This document shows positions 36,195 through 48,559 of a stretch of DNA of 64,000 bases, in pieces. Both the position numbers and the translations under genes were made by a program. Source of the stretch: Ziziphus jujuba (Eukaryota; Streptophyta; Magnoliopsida; Rosales; Rhamnaceae). Each line of letters begins with the position of its first letter. Within the stretch, counting starts at the first letter, position 1. Below the pieces are notes generated by a model that was not told the origin of the DNA, searched no databases, and saw nothing but the letters and a program-made list of their open reading frames with translations. Location of the stretch: the NCBI RefSeq assembly GCF_031755915.1, contig NC_083382.1:5456001-5520000 (forward strand). Reading direction: 5' to 3'.

Positions 36195-36428
36195 GGCGGT
36201 CTCCTCTCTCTCTCTCTCTCTCTCTCCTGTTGAAAAATTCTCTCCCACCCTGCAAGCAAAGCAGCTTTCACTTTCATTCTTTCTTTTTATTTTTTTATTT
36301 TTTTATTTTTTTATATATACTCTCTCTCTCTCTCTCTTTGTCCCTCTCTACTTTTCTTATATCTTCTTTCACTCTCCTTTAGGTGATTCTGGTTTTCTGT
36401 GCAAAGCTCATTGAGATCTGCTTCAAAA

Positions 36429-39400
36429 ATGGGTTTCACCCAAGGTGCTCTCTTTCACTCAAGAGAGCCTCCTCCTAATCCCACCACAAATGCTGCACAC
36501 CCTTCTTCTTCCTCTTCCTTTTCCTCTTCTGTAGTTACAGATCATTACTGTGACTATAATGAGCTTAAAATCAAAACCATTTTGAGGAAGATGATTTGGG
36601 AACTTGGTTTTGCCTGTGTTCGTCCCCCTCGCCGCCGGCGAAGCTCCAACAAGAATCACGGCGAATGTGACAACAACAACAACAACAGCAAGGGTAAGAA
36701 TTTGGAGCATAACAAGGCTTGGTTGCTAGCGGAGTCTGGTGGGTGTGGTGCAGAGCTCACAAATGCTGACCCACAGTCGGTTCACTCGTCTTTCAGGTTC
36801 AGTTTCTGCTCTCAGGTTGAGCTTGAATCCATGAACATGAGCTCCTCAACTGCAGCGACGGTTCTGATGGTCAATTTGGACAATGGGTTGTGCGAGTCTC
36901 GTGCTAAGGAACAGAAATGGAGAAGGTTTGAGTCGCTTGAGAGGAGCATATCCCCAGTGGCCAATACTCTGGTGAGATTCAGCTATGGAGAAATTCTATC
37001 CGCTACTCGTAATTTCTCCAAAGGTATGTTAATGGTTTTGTTTCTGTTTTGTGCAAATTTTCAATCTTTTTTTTGCATGGAAAAAATCTTCATATGAGTT
37101 TTGTTGTTTTGGCTAGGCAGAGTTTTGGGAAGAGGAGCTTTGAGCTGTGTTTTCCGTGGGAGAGTTGGTGTTCTGAGGACAACTGTGGCGATTAAGCGGT
37201 TGGACAAGGAAGATAAGGAATCTGCAAAAGCATTCTGTAGAGAATTGATGATTGCTAGCTCTCTACACAACCCAAATGTTGTTCCTCTTGTGGGTTTTTG
37301 TATAGATCCAGAGGAGGGCTTGTTTTTGGTGTATAAGTATGTCTCTGGTGGAAGCTTGGAGCACCATTTGCATGGTATATTTTCCTTTTTGGGTTTTTGG
37401 TCAAGGATTTTTATGTGGAATTGGTTGAATTTTGAATGATTTCTTGCAATGCCCTTATGCAGAGAAAAAGAGGGGAGTGAAAGGCACTGGAATACTTCCT
37501 TGGTCTGTAAGGTACAAGGTTGCCATTGGGATTGCTGAAGCAGTAGCATATTTACATAATGGAACTGAAAGATGTGTTGTTCATAGAGACATTAAACCAT
37601 CAAATATTCTTCTTTCTTCCAAGAAAACACCCAAGGTAAAATATTGGAGTATTTGCTTATGAATTTCAATCTGGTTTTCAATTTTTTCCTTCTGAAATAG
37701 ATTTTCATGTCCAACCAACTCAGTTCCCTGCTCAACACATAACTGATGGTCTTGTAATAATTTCTGGTTGCAGTTATGTGATTTTGGATTAGCCACATGG
37801 ACTTCTGCACCATCAATCCCTTTCCTCTGCAAAACTGTGAAAGGAACATTTGGGTATGACTTTCGGGGAAACTTGTTAGAAATAAAATGAAATATATAAT
37901 TGAAAAAAAAATAAAAAATAAAAAAAGAAGCAATTTTCTTTCTGGTGGTTGCCCTGCAAAGACTTTTTTTTTTTTTTTTTGGGGTTCCTAACGTGATTAA
38001 AGATATATTACCTTCACAGTTACTTAGCTCCTGAGTATTTCCAGCATGGGAAAGTATCAGACAAAACTGATGTCTATGCTTTTGGGGTAGTGTTATTGGA
38101 ATTAGTAACTGGCCGAAAGCCAATTGAAGCAAGAAGACCACAAGGAGAGGAGAATTTGGTCTTATGGGTATGCCAATGTTCTCTGTTATTATGGTTGTTG
38201 TATTCAGCTTGTTTTTTACTCTAAATAGTGAAATAGTAGTATTCTTTCTAGATCTACATATTCCTTCTGATAGTTTTTGTTTCTTAGTTGTAAAGGAAAA
38301 TACTCCAAAATTTACTAGCTCTATTAGGTTAGCCACTCTAATTGGCAGATACTGTTCTCAGTAATGGATATTAAACACTAAGGAATCTTTTATATGACGT
38401 GCTTTTCCAATATTCATTTGGATTTTTGTATGTGATGTTATACTTCATGTGAACCAAACTTCATTTCCTGTCTATATGGAATATATGAAAATGGCTAAAT
38501 AACATATATATATATATATATATAGTAGCATTGAATATAGTTAATGAAGGAAAATAATTAACCTCAGGACAGGATTTTGGGAAGGTATCTGTCTAGTCAA
38601 AACTATTGGTGTTCCATCCATAGTATTAAAGCAGAAAGTCATGAGGGTCGTTTTCTAGGCGTAAATTCAAATTAGACGCCTTATTTTAGTACTAACAGTT
38701 TCAAACAGATGCTCTTAAACTTTTGGAAATTATAATTAGATGCCTAAGAAACCTCTATGACATGACATTTTTTTTTTTTTTCTCTCTTTTATACGCATGT
38801 AAATTTGGTCAAATGTCAGTTCTTATGTTGTATAATTGAATATGTTCCCATTGCAAACAAACAATTGGATAGCTACTATTGATTATAGAAAATTGGGGCT
38901 GTTTTCCAAACAAAATTAGATTCAAAATGAGGCATCTATTTCTGGCACCTGAGTCATAACCATAAGAAGAGGTACATAATAATGAACTACCTACGGGAGT
39001 AGTTCTTTGTAATTTTTCTTCATTCATCGTTACCATATGATTCTATAGATTTAGGAAAATAGCTTTATTTCATTGTGGCAAATTTAGGCTTGTCTTGCTT
39101 CCTTTTATTATCGAGTTCTACCTTGTTGATTATTACCATTAAAACACAATAAAAAATATCTCATGTTGACATTCTTGTAGGCAAAACCCCTTTTGAGTAA
39201 AGGGAAAGGAGCCATTGAAGAGTTGCTTGATCCACGACTCAAATGCAAATTGAGATATTCAAACCAGATAGCTCGGATGATTGAAGCTGCAGCTGCCTGC
39301 ATAACCAGTGAAGAATCTCGTAGGCCGGGCATTTGTGAGATTATTGCAATACTGAAAGGTGAAGAAGAACCTGTTTTCTCTAAAAGGAAGAAATCTAGCT

Positions 39401-39534
39401 TTATAGGGAATGGATGTGTTATTGATTGTTACCCTCAATTACAACAAACAAATAGTGAGATGAAGAGTCACTTAGCTTTGGCTATGCTAGGAGTTTCAGA
39501 GTTTGAGGATGATGATCACCTTTACTGTCGCTGA
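36429..39534 (+). CDS. Receptor-like cytoplasmic Ser/Thr kinase
   Basis: Six coding exons by hand model: 36429-37023, 37117-37374, 37463-37635, 37774-37853, 38020-38167 and 39181-39534. All junctions are GT-AG, and the exons join in frame to 535 residues. The N-terminus (about 1-180) is Ser- and Asn-rich with no signal peptide or membrane segment, so this is a cytoplasmic RLCK. The kinase domain begins near [16 protein letters not shown]. It has the glycine loop [11 protein letters not shown] (203-213), the ATP lysine in VAIK (225), catalytic HRD (325-327), DFG (345-347) and APE (372-374), so all key residues are present and it is an RD kinase. Such kinases relay signals from receptor kinases. 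The partner is unknown. The fifth intron is about 1 kb. The leader is CT-rich. Confidence 0.9.
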
Positions 39535-40640
39535 CGTGTGGAATATTTTCGACTTTGAAGATTTAACTTTCTTGGTTTTTAACTTGGGTTTCATTGTGTT
39601 GCTTGCTTGAACAGGGTGATAGATTTTAGAACTGAAAACATGTTGAAATTGTAAATAGGAATAGGAGTCATGATTTTGGTGTATATATTGTGGGTTTACC
39701 TGCCCCTATTTCTCAGAGGGAAAAGTGTAATAGATTTGTCTTCAAGTTTAGAGTTCCTATTCCCAATGAGGTGGATGAACTTTTTGTTTTCTGGCAATCC
39801 TTGAATTTGCACATTAATATAATTATAGCAGCATCCATGTATTTGTGAGAATAATATGAACAAAGTACTGGCTTTCAATATTTTTAGCTGAATATATGCA
39901 TTTTATATAGCATAATTAAAGAATTTATAATTTTATGGGGAACAATTTTTTTTTTTTTTTTAAGTTTTTTGATGAATGGAACATTTTATTTTTTGGTAGT
40001 TATAATCTGAGCATATATGTAGAAGATTGACAAAGTAAGTATATGCATCAGCTGCAGCTTAGGGGAAAAAAATAATACCAATGGGACAAATGCATGAAGC
40101 GTAAGACATGAAACATAGGACTTTTCTACTCGAGTCATGAATCGTGACACAGAGATGAAGTTTGTATGATTCCTAGGACTACTGAGAAACCAACTACCCA
40201 TGTATGCATATGTGTTGCATAATATGTAATCTTTAACGTAAGCGTATAAAATAGTATAATATATATATATATATATATGTGGATTCGCAAAAATATGTGT
40301 TTGTGTGTGATACCTATCGACCATAATATGTGTCTAATGGAAATGATGAAGCAAATTCATAAGTCAATTCTAGGCATGCAAGAGATAAAGATTAAACAAA
40401 TCACCAAAAAGAAAATGATAATAAAAAAAGATAAAGATTAAACCAATTATTTTAAAAAAGTAGGGTGAAAAGCTAAGAAGCAACATTTCAACTACCAAAA
40501 AGATTTCTATTAGGAGAAAAATCCAAAACAACTGCTATGGATATTGCACCTTTCATAGGCATGCAAATCAATCAATATTACAAAAAGGCTTGCACAACAA
40601 CAAAACAAAACCAAAACACAAAAAATATGGTTGTTTGAAG
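39535..40640. other. Intergenic between kinase and polcalcin
   Basis: This holds the 3' ends of two convergent genes. It is AT-rich with a TA tract at about 40259-40278. Nothing else was recognised. Confidence 0.5.
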
Positions 40641-40643
40641 ATA

Positions 40644-40898
40644 TTAGAAGATCTTGGCAACATCTTTTATTAATCCACGGTTAGCACAGGCAAAATCTGT
40701 AAACTCCTGGTATGAAATGAAGCCATCTCCGTCTGTGTCAATCTCGGCCATCATACGACTCACCTCGTCGGCAGTGACTGAACCCAGTGCTTTCAACGAC
40801 TCACCTAACTCCTGTGAGGAGATTTTCCCATCACCATTGCTGTCGAAGCCCTTGAAAATGCGGTCACGCTCTTCTTTATCTTTTGGATCATCAGCCAT
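40644..40898 (-). CDS. Polcalcin (two-EF-hand calcium-binding protein)
   Basis: This intronless 84-residue protein starts MADDPKDKEERDRIFKGF and ends LIKDVAKIF. It has two canonical EF-hand loops, DSNGDGKISSQE (19-30) and DTDGDGFISYQE (54-65). Length, spacing and the conserved ends match the polcalcin family, small calcium sensors abundant in pollen and known as cross-reactive allergens in several plants. Role and pollen expression here are inferred from the family. A TATA box lies 58 bp upstream. Cys71 is an unusual residue in the otherwise conserved FTDFA-ANRGL segment. Confidence 0.95.
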   Translation of the reverse strand: MADDPKDKEERDRIFKGFDSNGDGKISSQELGESLKALGSVTADEVSRMMAEIDTDGDGFISYQEFTDFACANRGLIKDVAKIF

Positions 40899-40955
40899 CT
40901 TTTATGGGTGGATTTTTAATATTTTTGTGATACAGTGAGGTTGATAGTTTGGTTG

Positions 40956-40962
40956 TTTTATA
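40956..40962 (-). promoter_or_regulatory. TATA box of the polcalcin gene
   Basis: TATAAAA on the minus strand lies 58 bp upstream of the start codon. That leaves room for a leader of roughly 25-30 nt. Confidence 0.65.
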
Positions 40963-41285
40963 GACAGTTTTCTTGAATGTAAAAGGCTGTGCTTTAAACT
41001 CGGTGTCTTTGTTGGCTTCTGTCTTGCAGCATAGCCTAGTGAAACATTCAACATTCAACATTCAACTATGAATTTCCGATTTCCATGTGTTTAGATTTTA
41101 TCCATCTATTTTCCAACATAGAGAGGTCACGTTTGAAAATGCTAAAATTGCAACCCAAGCTTATTTTATTTTTTACTTTTATGCGGTACTCTAATTGTTA
41201 TATGACTTTTTCAAATGGTAAAATTATAGATCTACTTTTATAAGCTTGTTTTTTATGGATATTTCTTGGAGAGGAGTATACCAGC

Positions 41286-42362
41286 CAGGGCCGTTCAACA
41301 ATTTTTGAGGCCCCAGGCAAAAACTAATATTTGGGATCTTAATTAAATATTATTTTGAATAAAATATATTTTTTGTTATAAAATCTATATTTGTTTTTGA
41401 ATTTTTTTAGATGCAAAATTACTAATTAAATTTTATATTCAAAATTTGATAATAAATATTTCTCAAATGATAAAATTGTTAAACTACTTAATTTTTTTGA
41501 GCTATAGTTGAACAAAAATAAGATTTTATCAATTTCAATTTTGAAAAAAATTTTTCCATTGAAGCCGCACTAATAAAAAATAATAAATTTATACATTGGG
41601 AAATAAATTTATTTATTTATTTTTTAAGTTTTATTACTCAAATAAATCTAATCAATTTATTTGAATTAAAATATAAAAAAAAATGAAACCAAAAACTAGA
41701 ATAATACAAAATCTAGTTTTTTAACAGCAAGAATAACTATAAATAACTAAAAACATAAGTTCATAGAAAACCCAAAAAAAAAAAATTGAAAATATTATAA
41801 AAATGAAAAATATAAACTTTTTAAAATAGATAATAATTTACAAGTTCATTTTTTATTTTAGAGCCATTTGGATCAAAATTGCAAATTATATAGGGATGCC
41901 AAAATTAAATAAATATGAAAGCCGAATGAATGAGAAGGGATGAAAATAAATGAACAAGACTAGAAAAACGCATAAAAAAGAGACAAAGTACATAAATAAG
42001 AGGAATATTTAACATATTTTTCTATTTTTTTATTAATAAAATATAATTAATTATAGAATATAAAATATTTAATTGAATTTGATTGGTGTTATTTTTCAAA
42101 GATAAAAATAATTAAAAATAATTATCACAATAAATAATCAATTAGAATTCACCTAAAAACAAATAATCAATTATAGATAATTATAATTCTTTTTAAGTCA
42201 AAATTCTTATATTTCCAAAATAAATTAATAATTATATTCTATTTAATAAATACATATACATATATTTTATATATACATGTAGAATTCTTTTTTCTTTTTA
42301 AGGGCTCCAACATAATGGGCCTAGACATGGGCCTTAGTGGCCTATGTCTTAAGCCGGCCTTG
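41286..42362. mobile_element. Non-autonomous hAT-like DNA transposon
   Basis: The 8-bp direct repeat ATACCAGC occurs at 41278-41285 and again at 42363-42370. The 1,077 bp between them start CAGGGCCG and end CGGCCTTG, imperfect inverted ends with subterminal GGCCC and GGGCC words. An 8-bp target duplication with CAGGG ends fits the hAT superfamily. The interior is very AT-rich and encodes nothing recognisable, so it needs a transposase from elsewhere. Confidence 0.7.
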
Positions 42363-42370
42363 ATACCAGC

Positions 42371-42880
42371 CATTACTATAAAAGTATTTAATGTCAATTA
42401 ATATTTAGTTTAGGACTACAATTATCAGCTTCAACTAAATCAAAAAACATAAAATGGACAGTAATGATTGAGCCTTGGCATCATGAATGTTATTGAACCG
42501 TTGAAAGCTTCATTGGCTAATAAATTTAGTATACCATAACCTAACACTCTCTCATTGAAGGACTTGAAGAACCCGATTTCCAGCATTTGGATTTGATAAT
42601 CTTAGAAAATGGGTTAGCACTTTTGGATGAGACACGGAGGAATAGGTAGATGTAATCCCCTTAAACTTGATTCATGGACATCAGAAATTATTCATCAAGA
42701 CAAGAGTGACTTAATCTTTCCAATCTAAGTAATGACAGCAGCGAGTTTACGGTAATTATCTAACAACAACATGAACTGAACAGAAGAACTAAAAATATTC
42801 AAATTAAATTTTTATTTTCACCTGCCTCTTCATGGCTGTTTTAACTGTCTGTCCGGAACATGTACAGTAGTATATCAATT
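42371..42880. other. Intergenic between transposon and fructokinase
   Basis: No gene was recognised. The right part is probably the fructokinase 3' untranslated region. Confidence 0.45.
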
Positions 42881-42891
42881 GTTGCCTAAAT

Positions 42892-45800
42892 TTAGGCTAC
42901 AGATTTGAGCATGGCATTCAGCACAGCTTCTTTAGTTGGTAAAGCTGGAATTGCTCCTCTCTCCGTCACGGTCAATGCACCACAAGCATTAGCAAATTTC
43001 AGAGCATCTCTCAGTTTGTCCTCTTTCTACAAATTAAAATCCAAATAAAAAGACCAGTTCATTTAGTTGGCTGGAGTAAATAAATTGTTTGCTAAAGCAA
43101 GCTGAATATCTGTTTGAAAAGACCAACATATCATAATAAATCCGGAATCAGAAACTATAGTTTTGGATATATGTTTTGAAATTAAACATGCTATGGACAA
43201 GACAGAATATTGGAATCTCATGGGAAACTATCACAAATAATTGGGAAAATCAAGAGTGAATTTTCCATGGGTTAATGAATGCTATTTTTTATTTTTCTTC
43301 ACAAAACCGGCAGCATTGTTGTTTAGCTCAGGAGAGTCCATGTAAATTGGAAGTTCCAGTGTGCAGAAGCTTTTCATGATATTGTGCATTTTTTAAAACA
43401 AATCTGGGTATTACACATCTAGAGAAAGACATTGTCAAAAACCTCCCAACCAAAGCTCGGACATCATGTTCGAATTAAGTTGAAAAATGAAAAAAGTGTG
43501 ATAACGAAACTTTAGCTCAAATGCAGTACCTGAAGCAAGGAGAGGTCGACTGCTAGTTGTGATAATATTCCAGCTACAAACGCATCCCCAGCACCAGTGG
43601 TGTCTATGGCATCTACCTTTAAGCCTTTCACTCTACCACTGAAATCCTGGAAATACATATATTTTTCAGTTTTGCAATCACTAGAAAAACAGGATCATTA
43701 TTTCCATAATGCATGTCCGCTGCTGAAGCAATTATCTAGAAAACAAATATTGGCAAAGACAGGACAAATATGTATGATGGTTTTTACTTACTCTTGGAAA
43801 AGACTAAGATAAATATGGGCAATAGGTGTCAACTTTTGCAAAGTGGAGATAATATATCTAAATCTCTCCATTAAGGGAAGCTTACGAAACCAAAAAGAAA
43901 ACAAGAAAGAAAAAGCGTGACGTCTCTTTGATTCACAGTTCAATAAGCATACAAGAGAGATCTTCATTAATACAACATAATAATAAAAGAAACATCTTAA
44001 ATGAATGCAATGCCACATAAAAACAGACATATGAGGGCGCCTACCTTGGTGTAATATCTGCAACCATCTGGGCCCTCGGTGACAAGCAGCAATTTAAGAT
44101 TTGGATGGTACAATTTGCGAACGACATTTTCATCAAATGGATCTTCTCCTTTTGTCAGAAAAGAAATCTCCTCTTCGCTTATCTGAAAGTTTATTTAATT
44201 GAAATCATCAGAAGAACTCCATGCACTTTTAGCACTGCCTTGTACATCTGCTTTCTAGGAAAGGGACACAAAAATCAAATATGGACCTATTCTACGTTAT
44301 CTAGGCTTTGAAGTTTTACCACCTTTATAATATCAGCAATGTCCCATATACTTAAAATTCCTTCTCTGGCACTGTCTGCAGAAGGCCATAATGGAAGCCT
44401 CAGGTTGGGATCATAGGACACAACCACACCAGCATCCTTTGCAGCTTTTGCTGCAGCAATGTGGGCTGACTTGCATGGTTCTGTAATAAGACTTATGGAA
44501 CCATAGTGAAAGATTTTTGCCTGTCATTGGATGGAAACAGATTTTATGAAATAGTCAAAAATTAAACTCAACAAGTCAAAGAAAAAATATGAAATAATAA
44601 AAACTTGAAGAAAATATAGTAATCCACTTAAGGGGACAGACAGAAAATGTATCTAAGGTCAGCATGGAAAAGAAGTGACAGAAATGGAGAAGTCAGTCTT
44701 GCATGAAAGCCAACATACACATACATATACATAATAGAGAGACAGAGAGAGAGAAAATCTGGAGATGCAAATGCTGGTTGCCAACTTGATTTCTACATAA
44801 TATACAAATCCAATGTTTAAAATTTTGATTGTCCTTTTTGCATGACATTGATTATGAATAACTGCAATGAATGGTAATTTGTAGCTAACAGCTGCTTGAA
44901 CCAAATAGTTTAAATTTACCATGTTGTAAAATACATGGTTTCTAAACGTTGCCTCAATAGATATATGTTGTGTTCATCTTATGGTACACCTGTCAAGTTT
45001 CATTCATGGTTAAATATGCCCATCACACTAGTAGACACCATGAAAAAAATGAGCATGACCATCAAAAAGTAGAAATAGACCACTTACTAGTAAAAGGTAT
45101 AGTTACTACTAACTGAATACAAGTCCCAGTATATCAAAACTTTCTTATATTCTGTTTCTTTTCCTCTTTCTTTAATCTCTTCACTATCAAATTGATTTGG
45201 TTTCTAACATACCATGAATAGCAGTTATAGCATACCTTCCTAATCAAATCAAAATCAAGTTCCTCTTCCCGAAGCAACATATCAGCACTTGGATTACGAT
45301 AAAACATGAACTCACGTTCCCCATCACTCCTTAGTGTAACAAATGCCAAAGCAGTTCGTGCACCAGGATCAAAACGCAAGCCTTCGTTATTTACATTGTT
45401 CTCCTTCAATATATCAGCAAGCATGTATCCAAATTCATCTTCACCAACCTGTAAACATTGCGTAAACATCAACGATCAGATAAAATACAACATAGAACCA
45501 CTTTTCTTTCTGTTTGAAAAGTAGAAAATACAAATCTCAAATTCTCAATTCATCAAAGCTGTGAAATTTTTTTATAAATTATGAATGATTGAATATGGAT
45601 AAGAGACACAATGGCTAAATAGAGTGAACAAAATCTAGGAGGAAAATCCTCGCTTGAAGTTACAGTCAATACAGAAAGCCAATCAAAGCTTATGTTAATA
45701 TTCATTTCCCTGACTACAACGTTATGAGTGTTTCCATTCACCAACTACTGTGATGGACATAAACGATTCCAATCATTGGTTACCATGATAGATATGAATG

Positions 45801-48179
45801 GTTCCATTATAAGTACCATGATGGGACAAATAAGATATTCTCAGATAGGTCAATTATTGAGATACACTTGGATTTTCGTTTTCTTTTTATTGCTTTGAAA
45901 ATAAGTTGTATGAACCCAAAAATTAACTGACCAGCTATGTATGATGCAATATGATTACAGGTATTAGCAACAACAAATTAGGATTTTGATGAAAAGATAT
46001 AATACCAATACCTCAATGATCATTATAGCAGATTCCAACCAAAGAATCTGAGGAATGACATTATGTTTTGTTGTGACCAGAAAGGGCTCAACTAGTTCAA
46101 AGATATTTTCTCATAGATAAAGTAAGTCAGTGAGATATAACTATTCATACCATAGCAGTGGATCTGATATTGTGTTCTCCCATTAATCACAAACTTGCTT
46201 GCCTATCAAATAAGATGAAAGTTGATATCAACACATTAACCGTTGACCAATTGTAATTAACAACTGAGCAGGTTCTATGCTTTGAGACTGAAAGCTTCTA
46301 AGGACTGTACTCAAATTTAAACAGTAGTTTTGGGTACACTTAAAGCTTAGCATTGAGGTTTCAATTCCTAACTTTTAATTTGCTTTCAACCATTACAAAG
46401 CATTTGAACAATCAGTATATGATTCTACAAAACAAAAGCCTAATTTACAGGGCAAGTTTAGCTAAGAGAACAAGATGTCATAAGCAGTTCTGTCCTTCTT
46501 ATCGGAATATTTCCATGCCAAGATAATTAGGTCTCATTCCCATCTACGAATAATGATAACATAATTACATGATGAAGTTACCTAATTAATTTTGTGATTT
46601 AAAAAATTTACAATATAATATGCAGTTTGTTTCTTCTGCAGCATAAAGAAAGATGAAAAGACAAGAACCAAATAATGCTCAAATCAGATTAAACATAAAG
46701 GCATATAGTTATACACCAAAGAGACTTGTGACTATAGCAAGGAATATTCGGTCCATGTCGAATGTTTAACATCATAAGAATGAAAAAGATTAGCATAGAC
46801 AATTTGGCCTCTTCATTTATGACACTTATTATGCTGTTTGACTGAACAAATAGGATCAACACTCAATCCGGTTCACAGTCAGAACTTGATTAAAGAATTT
46901 TTCTCTGATATACTTAACATAGCCATCAATTGAAATTGGTAGTGTTTATGAGCATTTCTCAAGCACAGTAGAGGTGCTGCTCTGCCGTACATAATGAAAC
47001 CATGAACAAAATGAAAATGAACATAGATATCTAGAACAATACCTTCCCAATAAAAGCGGATGAACCACCAAGACGAGCGATGCCAACAGCAACATTAGCA
47101 GGTGCTCCTCCTGGAGCTTTCTTAAATGCAGTTGATTCGGCCAATGAAAGTCCGCTGACAGTTGGGACAAAATCAATCAGCAATTCTCCGAAACAAACCA
47201 CATGTGGTGATTCCTTTGATTCAGGCACCCCATCTCCTGGAAATGATTTACCTAAAATAGAATATAAGCAAGGAGGAAAAATTGTTCATTTTTACTGATA
47301 AAAGAAATATGAATACTAGATTAAGAAGATGACAACAAGTACCATGGTAATAATGATCACTATTATGCTCATTGCAAAGATCATTTATAGTGAACAAGTA
47401 CATTGAGTTAGTGGCATCTCACATGACTACCACCCTTGGACTCAACCGCACATAAGAAAAATATGCCAAAAAGTGGAGTATAACAACTATTTGAAAGACA
47501 TATTCAAACGATAAAATGGTGAAATCTGTACAATTTTTACCATATAGACCTTCACATGTACTTCACCTTATATCACAGAAGAAAACTGAAAATTCAATTT
47601 CTAATAACAATTCTATTTTTGCTGATAAGACTAGTATGATTATCTGGGCCAGTTATTTATACAGCTAGATAGGCTGCAATGATGCGGGCCTTTGCAATTT
47701 TACATGATTCTCATAAACAGAACAATCCTATACAAAAATACGTCATTTAAAGGGTAATTTTACAATGTGGAGGAAATTATGCACATCAAAAAGTACCAAA
47801 TTAAACACATTATATAGCTCGTTAAATTCCACTAAATCTCAATGGAAAACAGAAGCTTCTCAACTTAAACAAATACAAATACAACAAATAAAATACAAGC
47901 AAATCCAAAATCAATTTCTTTATTCTATAATCTATCAATAAAGAAGCAAAAATCATATAACAAACAAACAAACGAAGAAACCCATTTCCTATTCTCAGTT
48001 GAGCTTTCAAGAATTGCAAAAAATTAGAATATACCTCGCACATTCAATCTGGGAAATGAAGCAAGTGGTGAAGTAGAAAACCCCGAGGCTCTCACAGTCC
48101 GGTGACCAAAACTCAATGAATTTCTAGGGAACGAAGTCACACCAGTGCCGATGCAGAAAACCGTTGAATGAAGAGCCAT
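42892..48179 (-). CDS. Fructokinase, plastid-targeted (FRK6-like)
   Basis: Seven coding exons on the minus strand: 48179-48035, 47251-47043, 45448-45236, 44520-44320, 44182-44045, 43646-43530 and 43026-42892. All introns are GT-AG. The joined frame gives 385 residues, close to the usual length of plastid fructokinases. Exon 1 ([20 protein letters not shown]) is rich in Ser and basic residues, as expected for a chloroplast transit peptide. The PfkB-family features are [14 protein letters not shown] (66-79), GGAPANVA (96-103) and the signature DTTGAGDAF (317-325), with the catalytic base Asp323. It phosphorylates fructose to fructose 6-phosphate with ATP, feeding plastid carbon metabolism. Subfamily (6 against 7) is inferred from the transit peptide and length. 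Confidence 0.93.
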
Positions 48180-48450
48180 AAACACAAATACAGAAACAAA
48201 TAATTAAGAAAAATTTTCAAAAACAATCTGAAAGATCGTTTCTTGATCTTGGAAAAGCAATTTGGTGGCAAGAGAGAAAATGGGTTCAAAGCTGTTAATC
48301 GGAGCAAAGGGTTTTTAGATAGAGAGAGAGAGAGAGAGAGTGAAGAAGAGAAGTAGTAACAGTCAAGCGGAGAAAGCTAAGGCATTTCACTGTGTTTTAC
48401 ATCTGGTTTTTTAGGACAACCAACGAACTTTGCTCTTGCAGTCTTTGTTT

Positions 48451-48460
48451 GCCACGTGTC
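48451..48460 (-). promoter_or_regulatory. G-box/ABRE upstream of fructokinase
   Basis: The minus strand reads GACACGTGGC, a classical ABRE/G-box core, about 270 bp before the start codon. A second ACGT element, TGACACGTCA, lies at 48543-48552. Both suggest bZIP or light/ABA control, inferred from sequence only. Confidence 0.5.
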
Positions 48461-48559
48461 CTGGACTTCTTTGGACTTCCCACCTTAAAAATCATCCCCT
48501 TTTGGAAATACATTTTTTAAATTTTTTATCCCCCTCTTCCGTTGACACGTCAGCAGAAT

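Noticed and set aside
36154..36414. Open frame with a proline run
   Set aside because: It comes from the poly-C and CT tracts of the kinase promoter, with no family resemblance.
37581..38336. 251-codon minus-strand frame
   Set aside because: It overlaps kinase exons and introns in antisense and has no conserved domain.
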